Source of the DNA: Bryobacterales bacterium
Lineage (GTDB): Bacteria > Acidobacteriota > Terriglobia > Bryobacterales > Bryobacteraceae
Assembly (NCBI GenBank): GCA_003132865.1
Contig: PKYZ01000863.1
Span: 1,271-24,007, forward strand
Reading direction: 5' to 3'
DNA length: 22,737 nucleotides
Shown here: in pieces, positions 6,105 to 12,757 of the stretch
Layout: the number at the start of each line of letters is the position of its first letter
Numbering within the stretch: the stretch's first letter is position 1
Translations under genes and position numbers: made by a program
Notes under the pieces: model-generated
Told to the model about the DNA's origin: nothing
The model's input: the letters and a program-made list of their open reading frames with translations, nothing else
Databases searched by the model: none

Positions 6105-7136
6105 CTAATGCGGAGGCTCCGGGCCGCACGTCGACTCAGGATTCTTCAGCCAGTGAAGGCGTTTACCGATGGGCTTGCCCTCCATGGGGTCCAGGATTTG
6201 GACGTTTTGTCCGCCGAACGCAAGCCTAACGCGATCGACACACGCCCTCCCACCCAGCACGATGATTCTCGAGAACAAGTGCAGCGCCTTTTCGGAAACT
6301 TGCTCCCTGAGGCGCTCGACCGTAACCAAGTTGGGGCCGCCGTTCTTGAACGTTTCGTTGTAATTTTCGATCAACTCGTGGGGACGCATGAAACCGTACT
6401 TTGCGGAGAAGACCAGCCAAGCCTCGCCGTAGCGCTGTGCGTAGTCCCTACTCTTTCTAAAAAGAGTACTCGTGTAGGCGACACCTGCGGGTGTGAGTTT
6501 GGTGGCTTCGGGATCATCATCCCACACTTTTTCGCTTACACAGGCTACCATTACCAACAGACCCGGACACGGGCCGCCGCCCACGGATACGGGGCTCGCC
6601 TCTCCCCTCGGCCGGTGCTCAAAGCCGACGGCCCATGGGTCGGCCTCCGGCATGCATTTCGGGCATGAATCGATAAAGATGCACCCCTGTGCGCAGCGGG
6701 GGGCCACAGGATCGCAGAATCCTCGGCCCATCATCCAGAATGGCTCATCGAGGAGAGTAGGATCTTCGGGGAAAACACGGGTTGCGAACCGCTGTATCGC
6801 GAGCTCGCCCGGACTTCCCTTGCCTGAATACGGGTGCTGTTCTGCCTTCAAGATTCCGAGACGAGCTGAGACACGGTAGACCATCCGGTCAACGGGTACA
6901 AGAGCTGTCGTCATGTCGATGATGACTTCGGGTATTAGGAGATGGATCCAGCGAACGGTGAGGCGAGCCACCTTGGCACCGACGTTCGGGATATGATGGT
7001 TTTCAATCTCTGCCAGGAGTTGTCCCGCCGTCCAGCGTGGCCGTTCCTTGATCCTCTGCGCGAGGTCCCAGATAAGCGGCATCGCCTTCCGGTACTGGCG
7101 TTGCCAGCCCTCCGGCGAATGGAATCGGGTCCCCAA
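6105..7136 (-). CDS. Endonuclease III-like DNA glycosylase domain fused to a DUF6884-like domain
   Basis: The N-terminal half has the layout of an endonuclease III family glycosylase: a helix-hairpin-helix at about 46-60 (HHIPNVGAKVARLTV) with the expected lysine (K55), an aspartate in PVDRMVYRVSARLG (D83), and a four-cysteine cluster loop CDPVAPRCAQGCIFIDSC (141-158). The spacing is C-x6-C-x3-C-x5-C, close to the C-x6-C-x2-C-x5-C of EndoIII. The C-terminal half (about 195-330) resembles DUF6884: VACVSEK, AYTSTLFRKSRDYAQRY and WLVFSAKYGFM. The fusion suggests a DNA base-repair or base-sensing role, but substrate and pathway are unknown. The start is uncertain. The frame opens with TTG at 7136, yet it stays open and protein-like upstream (AVYDLGLLHQREANSR) to an in-frame stop near 7258, with no good start codon. 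A frameshift or coupling with the upstream ORF is possible. Confidence 0.75.
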   Translation of the reverse strand: MGTRFHSPEGWQRQYRKAMPLIWDLAQRIKERPRWTAGQLLAEIENHHIPNVGAKVARLTVRWIHLLIPEVIIDMTTALVPVDRMVYRVSARLGILKAEQHPYSGKGSPGELAIQRFATRVFPEDPTLLDEPFWMMGRGFCDPVAPRCAQGCIFIDSCPKCMPEADPWAVGFEHRPRGEASPVSVGGGPCPGLLVMVACVSEKVWDDDPEATKLTPAGVAYTSTLFRKSRDYAQRYGEAWLVFSAKYGFMRPHELIENYNETFKNGGPNLVTVERLREQVSEKALHLFSRIIVLGGRACVDRVRLAFGGQNVQILDPMEGKPIGKRLHWLKNPESTCGPEPPH

Positions 7137-7218
7137 TAGGAGGGGTAACCTTGAATTGGCTTCCCTTTGGTGAAGCAGTCCGAGGTCGTAAACCGCGGTG
7201 GTGTTCTGCAGCGCCTTC

Positions 7219-7548
7219 TCAGCTCGGACGGCCTTGATTGAAGCGCGCGTCTGTAATTATGGCGCGTAACCGTAGGCTAATATCAGTCTTTGGCACTCCG
7301 TTGAGCCGCTGTTGAAACCAAATGATGAAAGGGTCGGTCGTGGTGCGCTGATGATATCGGATCACGGCCTGTTGAACCATTTCGTCAAAATCGTCGGCCC
7401 GCGGACGATCGCACAGGACTTCGTGGCTTCCTGGTGCGGCAGGTTTTCCAGGGGGGCCACTTAGGCGCTCAAGATAGCGAACAGCAGACTTAACTTCCGA
7501 GTCGTGAAGTTGGGTGCAGAGAGCCAGTAAATACTCACGGTCCGTCAC
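7219..7548 (-). CDS. Hypothetical protein upstream of the EndoIII/DUF6884 gene
   Basis: A 109-residue ORF starting MTDREYLLALCTQLHDSEVK. It is helical and charged, with a middle segment FDEMVQQAVIRYHQRTT and a C-terminus LRLRAIITDARF. I do not recognise a family and see no signal peptide or membrane segment. It runs in the same direction as the EndoIII-like gene and overlaps the open upstream extension of that gene's frame. The two may be one operon, or one gene split by a frameshift near 7230-7250. Confidence 0.5.
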   Translation of the reverse strand: MTDREYLLALCTQLHDSEVKSAVRYLERLSGPPGKPAAPGSHEVLCDRPRADDFDEMVQQAVIRYHQRTTTDPFIIWFQQRLNGVPKTDISLRLRAIITDARFNQGRPS

Positions 7549-7654
7549 ACTTCGAGATTATAACGCCGATGGCCGAATGCAGTTGCGTCCGGGAGCCAGA
7601 CTCGGCTTTGGTGACTACAGACTGCATGTTTTTGGATCGTAGTGGCGCGCTGCT

Positions 7655-7920
7655 GACACTTCTTCGTAGTAGCGCTTGGCGGGCCGCCGCGGCCCGGCCG
7701 ACCACGGCGGCAAGTTGTTCCTCATAGGCCGCCCGCAACAACTCGGAGCTTCCGAAAAGCTTCAAGAGCGTCCGCACTGTGTTCTCGCCGACGCCTTCGT
7801 TCTGGCCCACTCGGACGTCTGGTGATGCGCGTTACGCCGCGCACGGTGGGAACGGCACCCCGTGCAGGATCGGCGAGAACCGGCCGGGTACCATGGGCTC
7901 GTGTTCCTCTCCGAGTAGGA
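7655..7920 (-). pseudogene. Degenerate copy of the uvrC 3' end
   Basis: Translated on the minus strand, 7655-7810 gives GVGENTVRTLLKLFGSSELL and YEEQLAAVVGRAAAARQALL. The intact uvrC has GVGEKTVQKLLKHFGSSELV and NEDQLAAVVGRAAARRVKRY. DNA similarity continues to about 7920 (GTGCAGGATCGGCGAGAACC against GTGCAGGATGGGTGAGAACC) but with frame breaks. It is clearly diverged from the intact gene, so it is either an old duplicate or a piece from a related genome. With the 3' end of uvrC it brackets the VapB/VapC-like module. Confidence 0.85.
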
Positions 7921-7977
7921 GATGCGATCGGGCGCCGCAGCTTCGTCCCATGCTCGTTTCGGCGCACAAGAATGGCC

Positions 7978-7983
7978 TATACT
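7978..7983 (+). promoter_or_regulatory. -10-like element before the VapB-like gene
   Basis: TATACT lies nine bases before the ATG at 7993, with no Shine-Dalgarno sequence between them. A very short leader or leaderless transcript is likely. Confidence 0.35.
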
Positions 7984-7992
7984 GAATTCAGA

Positions 7993-8229
7993 ATGACTCT
8001 TTTGGTCGAAGTCAAGCCCGACGTTGAGCGTGAGTTGGCCGCCCAGGCTGCCTGCCGCGGCATGGACGTCACCGCCTATGCCGCCAGCCTGCTCGAACAG
8101 GCGGCCAGGCCGGCCGAGCCGCACCAGCGCAGGCAAACCCTCTCCGAATTCCTGATGCAGTCGCCGCTGGCGGGCTCCGGTATTAACGTGGATCGCGACA
8201 GAGATCCAGGCCGCGCTATCGAGCTATGA
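7993..8229 (+). CDS. VapB/FitA-like antitoxin
   Basis: A 78-residue protein beginning MTLLVEVKPDVERELAAQAA, then RGMDVTAYAASLLEQAARPA. This is a ribbon-helix-helix N-terminus typical of small antitoxins paired with PIN toxins. The tail with TLSEFLMQSPLAGSGINVDR resembles toxin-binding tails of that group. The frame is open farther upstream, into the uvrC fragment, but the ATG at 7993 fits the family start. Its stop overlaps the toxin ATG (8226-8229, ATGA), the standard coupled layout. The cognate toxin is broken. Confidence 0.8.
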   Translation: MTLLVEVKPDVERELAAQAACRGMDVTAYAASLLEQAARPAEPHQRRQTLSEFLMQSPLAGSGINVDRDRDPGRAIEL

Positions 8230-8598
8230 ACCGGTATCTGCTCGATACGAACGTGATCTCGGAATACAGCCGCCCTTGGCCACCGGATTCGGGGGTGAGG
8301 GCATGGATCGATGCTCAGAACGAAGATGTGCTGCATCTTAGCGTGCTGACACTGGGCGAGATTCGCAAAGGCACGACTGTGCTGGCGGCGGGCAGGAAAC
8401 GGGGAGATTGCGGAGATCCGGGGCGCCATGGCAGGACAAGCGCAAGTCAAAGGAATCACGCTCGCCATAGTTGACGGCCTCATGGCGGCCACAGCCAAAC
8501 ACCATGAACTCACCATCGTGACCCGCAACGTGAAGGATTTCAGCATGGCGGGAATTCCCGTGATCAATCCTTGGGAACTGATGTCAGGAGCGTCCTAA
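8226..8598 (+). pseudogene. VapC/FitB-like PIN toxin with an internal deletion and frameshift
   Basis: The N-terminus MNRYLLDTNVISEYSRPWPP has the first PIN acidic residue (LDTN). SVLTLGEIRKGTTVLAAGRK has the conserved glutamate. After about residue 58 the frame leaves the family. In another frame 8404-8598 reads EIAEIRGAMAGQAQVKGITL, AIVDGLMAATAKHHELTIVT and RNVKDFSMAGIPVINPWELM, a normal PIN C-terminus with acidic residues in IVDG and VKDF. About 40 codons that usually lie between these parts are absent. The toxin is therefore a deletion pseudogene beside an intact antitoxin. Confidence 0.85.
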
Positions 8599-8626
8599 TT
8601 CCCACCGATCCGTCACCACCCTCGCT

Positions 8627-10447
8627 CTATGTTAGAGACTCCGTGGCTGCCAGTTGGCCCTCATAGTAGCGCTTGACTCGCCGCGCCGCCGCCCGGCCGA
8701 CCACCGCGGCGAGCTGGTCTTCATTGGCGGCCCGCACCAATTCGGAGCTGCCGAAATGCTTCAACAGCTTTTGCACGGTCTTCTCGCCGACGCCTTCGAT
8801 CTGGTCCAGCTCCGAGGTGAGGCGTTGCGCATTGCGACGCGTGCGGTGAAACGTCACCGCGAAACGATGCGCTTCGTCGCGGATGGATTGCACCAGGTGC
8901 AGGATGGGTGAGAACCGGTCGAGCACGATCGGCTCGTCTTCCTGGCCTAACACGTAGATGATCTCCTCGCGCTTGGCGATGGACGCCAGCGGCTGATTGA
9001 TGATGCCAATGGCCTCCAGCGCGTCCGCCGCGGCGTGGAGTTGGCCGATGCCGCCGTCGATCAGCACTAGCCCAGGCATGGCCTGGCCTTCCTGCTGCAA
9101 GCGCGCGTAGCGGCGCGTCACCACCTCGCGCATGCTGGCGAAATCGTCGTTGCCGACGACCGTACGGATGATGAATTTGCGGTAATCGGACTTCTTCATG
9201 CGCCCGTCCTCCCACACCACCATGCTGGCCACCTTGTCGGTGCCCTGGATGTGTGAGATATCGAAACACTCGATGCGTTTGGGCGCCTCGGGCAGGTTCA
9301 GTGCGTCCTGCACGGCTTCCTGAATGGCGCGCGAGGAGGGCTTCAGCACGCGGAAACGCGCGTCGAAACTGTGCTTGGCGTTGGTCTCCACCAGGTCGAG
9401 CATGGCCTTCTTCTGGCCGCGCTGCGGCGTGTGAATCTCGACCTTGCGGTTGCGCTTTTCCGAGAGCAACTCTTCCAGCGCCTCGCGATCTTCGAAATCC
9501 ATGGGAACGTGAATGATCGCGGGCACGTAGCGTTCGTCGAGATAGATTTGCTTCAGCAGCGCGGAAAAGAACTGCGGCTCGTCGTACTCCTCCTGATCCT
9601 CCCAGAAGTATTCGCGGCGGTCCACGATCTGGCCATTGCGCAGGTGGAAGACATTCAGCGCCACCAGCGGCGGCTCGGCGTAGACGGCGAAAATATCGAT
9701 ATCGTCGCCCTTGGCCGCGGCCATCTTCTGGCGCTCGTCGAGTTCCTCCACGGTGGCCAGCAGGTCGCGCAGCGAGCCGGCTTCTTCGAACCGCGTGGCC
9801 TCCGACGCGGCTTCCATACGGGCGCGCAATTCGGCGGAAAGGTCGGCGTGCCGGCCCTCCAGGAACAAGCGCACATCGCGCACTGCGCGGCCATACGCGT
9901 CATCGGTGGTCAGCCCTTCCACGCAGGGCCCCAGGCAGCGATGGATGTGGTACTGCAAACACGGCTTGGGATGGTAGCGCGTCAGGTCCACCTTGCAAGA
10001 CGGCACCAGAAAATGGCGGTGAATGAAGTGGACCAGGCGATGCGCCAGGTTGCCTGGAAAGTAAGGGCCGTAGTAAATGGCGCCATCCTTGCGCAGCCGG
10101 CGCGTGACGTATACGCGCGGGTACTTTTCAGCGGTCAGTTTGATGTACGGATAGGTTTTGTCGTCGCGCAGCAGGATGTTGAAGCGCGGCTGCCATTGCT
10201 TGATGAGGTTGTTCTCGAGCGCCAGCGCTTCTTTTTCGTTGTCGACCAGGATGTAATCGACGTCGGTGGCTTCGGAGATGAGCGTGCCGGTTTTCGCATC
10301 GGCCAGGCGGTCGTCGTTGAAGTAGCTGCGCACCCGAAGGCGCAGGCTCTTGGCCTTGCCGACGTAGATCACCCGTCCGCCGGCGTCCTTGTAGAGGTAT
10401 ACGCCGGGCGATAGAGGCAACTGGGCGGCTTTGTCGCGCAGATCCAT
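8627..10447 (-). CDS. uvrC: UvrABC system protein C (excinuclease subunit C)
   Basis: A 606-residue protein, the usual length. It joins UvrB at DNA lesions and makes the dual incision of nucleotide excision repair. Domains in order: GIY-YIG nuclease at about 12-90 (GVYLYKDAGGRVIYVGKAKS), a cysteine-containing segment CLQYHIHRCLGPC near 165-177, a UVR/UvrB-binding region near 200-235, an RNase H-like nuclease with ECFDISHIQGTDKVASMVVW and LVLIDGGIGQLHAA, and a C-terminal helix-hairpin-helix IEGVGEKTVQKLLKHFGSS. The start MDLRDKAAQLPLSPGVY fits the family. Fragments of both ends occur outside the gene, the 3' end at 7655-7920 and the 5' end at 11970-12111. The gene itself is intact. Confidence 0.98.
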   Translation of the reverse strand: MDLRDKAAQLPLSPGVYLYKDAGGRVIYVGKAKSLRLRVRSYFNDDRLADAKTGTLISEATDVDYILVDNEKEALALENNLIKQWQPRFNILLRDDKTYPYIKLTAEKYPRVYVTRRLRKDGAIYYGPYFPGNLAHRLVHFIHRHFLVPSCKVDLTRYHPKPCLQYHIHRCLGPCVEGLTTDDAYGRAVRDVRLFLEGRHADLSAELRARMEAASEATRFEEAGSLRDLLATVEELDERQKMAAAKGDDIDIFAVYAEPPLVALNVFHLRNGQIVDRREYFWEDQEEYDEPQFFSALLKQIYLDERYVPAIIHVPMDFEDREALEELLSEKRNRKVEIHTPQRGQKKAMLDLVETNAKHSFDARFRVLKPSSRAIQEAVQDALNLPEAPKRIECFDISHIQGTDKVASMVVWEDGRMKKSDYRKFIIRTVVGNDDFASMREVVTRRYARLQQEGQAMPGLVLIDGGIGQLHAAADALEAIGIINQPLASIAKREEIIYVLGQEDEPIVLDRFSPILHLVQSIRDEAHRFAVTFHRTRRNAQRLTSELDQIEGVGEKTVQKLLKHFGSSELVRAANEDQLAAVVGRAAARRVKRYYEGQLAATESLT

Positions 10448-10478
10448 TGGGGTGGGAGGCTATAATTTAATTATGTCA
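10337..10478. repeat. Left copy of the uvrC 5'/divergent promoter repeat
   Basis: This 142-base segment covers uvrC codons 1-36, the intergenic TATAATTTAATT and an ATGTCA in the opposite direction. It recurs, with the same length and no gaps, at 11970-12111. On the right the ATGTCA opens the TPR protein gene; here it runs into the AbrB-like sequence. The pair brackets a 1.5 kb insert holding the AbrB-like and PIN genes. Confidence 0.9.
10461..10466 (+). promoter_or_regulatory. TATAAT element, duplicated TPR-gene promoter
   Basis: TATAAT is followed by six bases and then ATG (10473), identical to the arrangement at 12094-12108. It would drive the AbrB-like gene from a start-codon-proximal promoter. 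In the minus direction the same AT-rich patch may also serve uvrC. Confidence 0.45.
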
Positions 10479-10531
10479 CGGACGCTGCGTAGGCACGCCA
10501 CGTCACCGTCAAGAATAAGCGGCCTATCGTT

Positions 10532-10819
10532 GTGCCTGACGCCGTTCGACGGAAGGCCGGCCTTCGAACTGGAGATCAACTCGAATTCAAAGTGTCCGGC
10601 AGGGTGATCCAGATCGTTCCCAAGCCCCCCGCCGGCCGCTATGCGTCCGACTTGGTGATGCAGATCACCGAGGAGGCGGAAAAGAATCCGATGACCGCCA
10701 AGGAACTCGCCGCGGAGAATTCACGGCTCATGGCGTACGGCGCCCGGCAAGCCAAGAAGGTCGGTATTAAGGAACGCGACGTCCCGCGCGTAATCCATGA
10801 TTCCCGCTCCCGGCACTGA
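10532..10819 (+). CDS. AbrB-family antitoxin, N-terminus probably lost by a frameshift
   Basis: From GTG at 10532 the frame gives 95 residues. The codons just before it read VTVKNKRPIVVPDAVRRKAG when joined, which is the first strand of an AbrB domain, then LRTGDQLEFKVSGRVIQIVP. The C-terminal tail MAYGARQAKKVGIKERDVPR is like antitoxins paired with COG1569-type PIN toxins. An in-frame TAG lies 14 codons before the GTG with no start codon between. However, the ATG at 10473, which comes from the duplicated promoter segment, would reach this frame if one base were added near 10500. So either the antitoxin is a one-base pseudogene or a shortened form starts at GTG, which would lack part of the DNA-binding hairpin. 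The PIN remnant at 11645 is the likely former partner. Confidence 0.6.
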   Translation: MPDAVRRKAGLRTGDQLEFKVSGRVIQIVPKPPAGRYASDLVMQITEEAEKNPMTAKELAAENSRLMAYGARQAKKVGIKERDVPRVIHDSRSRH

Positions 10820-10851
10820 GCGTCCTAAATTATTCTGGGCTAAGCGCAGGT

Positions 10852-11201
10852 ATGGCGAAACCAAGTGAGTCCGAACACAGCCCACGCGCTGGAAGGGGAC
10901 TGCTCAAGTTTACGCCAACCAAACCAACGAGCGGTTCTTGGAGCTGTGGGAGAAGAACGGCGGGAAGGTGCCTGAATCCGATCTGAACGGGTGGGCCAAG
11001 GAATTTCATCTTTTGTACCAGGGCCGACCGGCTGAGTGGGTGACTAAAGCCGCCCGATTGACACTGTTCCAGTGGCAAGTAGCCGGGACCGATGACCGAG
11101 TGAAGGCCGGGAAAGAGGGACGACTGAAAGCCGAGACCGAGGGGCGGCTGAAGACTCCAATTCTGATTCCTCCCTCGCACCTACAGGCACACCTGCCGTA
11201 A
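10852..11201 (+). pseudogene. Unknown small ORF, probably frameshifted
   Basis: From the ATG at 10852 the frame reads MAKPSESEHSPRAGRGLLKF and continues to a stop near 10982. A one-base frame change near 10918 gives NERFLELWEKNGGKVPESDL, GWAKEFHLLYQGRPAEWVTK and a tail with a short repeat (RVKAGKEGRLKAETEGRLK). Joined, this would be about 115 residues. I recognise no family. It lies inside the insert between the two uvrC 5' copies. Confidence 0.35.
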
Positions 11202-11253
11202 CCGATGATGAATGCCGCATTAATGACCTCCTGTTTCTTGGAACCCGCTTCAG

Positions 11254-11583
11254 GTGAGCAAATTACCCGATGGCAACCGGGTGTTGACCAGGACCCAGTT
11301 CCGCAGTGCCGCGGTCAAGTTGCTCGACAAAGGACTCGACCGAATTGACGCGCTCGCGAAAATGCGCGGAGCGGTTCCAGTGCCCCCAAATCGCGAGCCG
11401 AAGCGTTTCGAGTGGGCTGTACGATTCCAAGTGGATGGAGAGCGAGTCTCGAACATGGCGCTTGAGTTCGGCCCGAAAGGTGCCCCGGCACGAGAACGTA
11501 ATATGCGGAAGGCCATTGACGAAGTTCTGTCCTGGGTCCGGTTGGAGCGGCGGCGTGATCCTGGCGGTCGTCCTCCTGGATAA
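11254..11583 (+). CDS. Hypothetical protein
   Basis: A 109-residue ORF from GTG at 11254, reading SKLPDGNRVLTRTQFRSAAV, then KRFEWAVRFQVDGERVSNMA, ending in an Arg/Gly/Pro-rich tail. It is basic, with no signal peptide or membrane span. I cannot place it in a family. It sits upstream of the PIN remnant inside the same insert. A minus-strand ORF covering the same bases looks like a shadow. Confidence 0.35.
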   Translation: MSKLPDGNRVLTRTQFRSAAVKLLDKGLDRIDALAKMRGAVPVPPNREPKRFEWAVRFQVDGERVSNMALEFGPKGAPARERNMRKAIDEVLSWVRLERRRDPGGRPPG

Positions 11584-11644
11584 CTCGGGCAATTCGCAAA
11601 GCATCAAAAGTTCCTTTGTTGATGGTTGCCGTGGGATTTATTGT

Positions 11645-11969
11645 GTGAACTTGAGCACCACGGAACTTCAGTTTAAAACCGTCCTCGATACGAATATCTA
11701 CATCGCCGCGTTCGCGAACCCAAAGGGTCGCAATGCCGCCGTTTGGAATGCGGCTGTCGATGGGCGCTACGAACTCGTGGTCTCGCCTGCGATTATCCGG
11801 GAGATGGCCAAGGCTCTGCGGCGCGATTTCGCATGGCGGAAAGACCGCGTGCAGGTGGTGATCCGCGTGGTCGCCCAAGCCGCGCGCATTATCGTCCCGC
11901 GCAGCGTCCTCAAGCGTGGTGACGGCCGATCCGGATGACAACCGCATTCTCGAATGCACGGTGGATGGC
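11645..11969 (+). pseudogene. PIN-domain toxin (COG1569-like), frameshifted and cut off by a uvrC fragment
   Basis: From a GTG at 11645 the frame reads to LQFKTVLDTNIYIAAFANPK with the first PIN aspartate in LDTN, then YELVVSPAIIREMAKALRRD with the conserved glutamate. Near 11915 a one-base change is needed to continue VVTADPDDNRILECTVDGKA, which carries the next acidic cluster (DPDDN). The family would go on with about 40 more residues (usually DLIVTGD and a C-terminal helix). Here the sequence switches at 11970 into the uvrC 5' copy. The hexamer AAGGCG is shared by both sequences at the junction. The toxin is dead by two independent lesions. Confidence 0.8.
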
Positions 11970-12111
11970 AAGGCGCAGGCCCTTGGCCTTGCCGGCGTAG
12001 ATCACCCGTCCACCGGCGTCCTCGTACAGGTACACGCCGGGCGACAGCGGCAACTGGGCGGCTTTGTCGCGCAGATCCATCGCGGTGGAAGGCTATAATT
12101 TAATTATGTCA
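11970..12111 (-). repeat. Right copy of the uvrC 5' end plus promoter region
   Basis: On the minus strand this reads MDLRDKAAQLPLSPGVYLYE and continues as UvrC for 36 codons. It differs from the intact gene by eight base changes, five silent and three that alter residues (K to E, V to A, S to G). The last 30 bases carry the promoter and start codon of the TPR gene. Equal length with no gaps shows it is one duplicated block with 10337-10478. Confidence 0.9.
12094..12099 (+). promoter_or_regulatory. -10 element of a probable leaderless promoter for the TPR gene
   Basis: A consensus TATAAT is followed by exactly six bases and ATG (12106), so the first transcribed base would be about the A of the start codon. 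There is no Shine-Dalgarno sequence. No good -35 element is seen at 16-18 bases. Confidence 0.5.
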
Positions 12112-12528
12112 TGCTGGGTCTTCGCTCTGCTCTTTTCGAGCTTGCTGGCGCTGCCGGTGCACGCGCAGGACCAGCCCAAACAGCCGCCCAAGCCGCCCGC
12201 GCAGCAGCCGGAGGAGCAGGAGCCCCCCGAAGAAGACGCGAATCTCAAGCCCAAGGAGTACTCGTTCAATCCGCTGCAGGCGAACAAGGAGTTGCAGGTC
12301 GGCAACGAATACTTCAAGAAGCACAGCTACAAGGCGGCGGCCATGCGTTTTCGCGAGGCCACCAACTGGAACCCCAACCTGGCGGAAGCCTGGCTGCGCC
12401 TGGGCGAGGCGGAAGAAAAGCGCAAGGATCGCAAGGACGCCAAGGAAGCTTACGCCAAGTATCTGGAGCTGCAGCCCGAGGCCAAGGACGCCGCCGAGAT
12501 CCGCAAGAAGATCGCCAGCCTGCATTAG
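12106..12528 (+). CDS. Secreted or periplasmic TPR-repeat protein
   Basis: About 140 residues. An N-terminal signal peptide (WVFALLFSSLLALPVHA, cleavage probably after VHA) is followed by a Pro/Gln/Glu-rich linker to about residue 45. Two tetratricopeptide repeats then follow: ELQVGNEYFKKHSYKAAAMR and EAWLRLGEAEEKRKDRKDAK with YLELQP. TPR pairs mediate protein-protein contacts and the partner is unknown. I chose the ATG at 12106 because the signal peptide begins there; an upstream GTG at 12064 would add residues from the uvrC-derived region. Before the insertion at 10479-11969 this gene was probably the divergent neighbour of uvrC. Confidence 0.8.
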   Translation: MSCWVFALLFSSLLALPVHAQDQPKQPPKPPAQQPEEQEPPEEDANLKPKEYSFNPLQANKELQVGNEYFKKHSYKAAAMRFREATNWNPNLAEAWLRLGEAEEKRKDRKDAKEAYAKYLELQPEAKDAAEIRKKIASLH

Positions 12529-12757
12529 GCAGCTTCATCCATTGGGCTGGCGGCGCGAAGGCGGCTCACTCCCCGGGGCGCAGGCGTCCGCATGCTTTTT
12601 CGGGCTCCGCTCACTCGGCCTGGGCGGCGCATCCGGGCGCGCCAGGAACTCGCGATACACTTCTTGGACACATCACCAGAAAGTGCAGTCCGGCGCCTTT
12701 CAGGAGTTATGTTATGCAGTACCGGCGGCAGCACGGCATGGAAGTCCATTCGAATAG

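Noticed and set aside
9371..10414. Long plus-strand open frame opposite uvrC (347 codons)
   Set aside because: It mirrors uvrC on the other strand. High GC at third positions keeps antisense frames open, and it shows no family motifs.
11315..11971. Minus-strand open frame of 218 codons over the PIN region
   Set aside because: The plus strand carries recognisable PIN motifs, and the minus frame has none.
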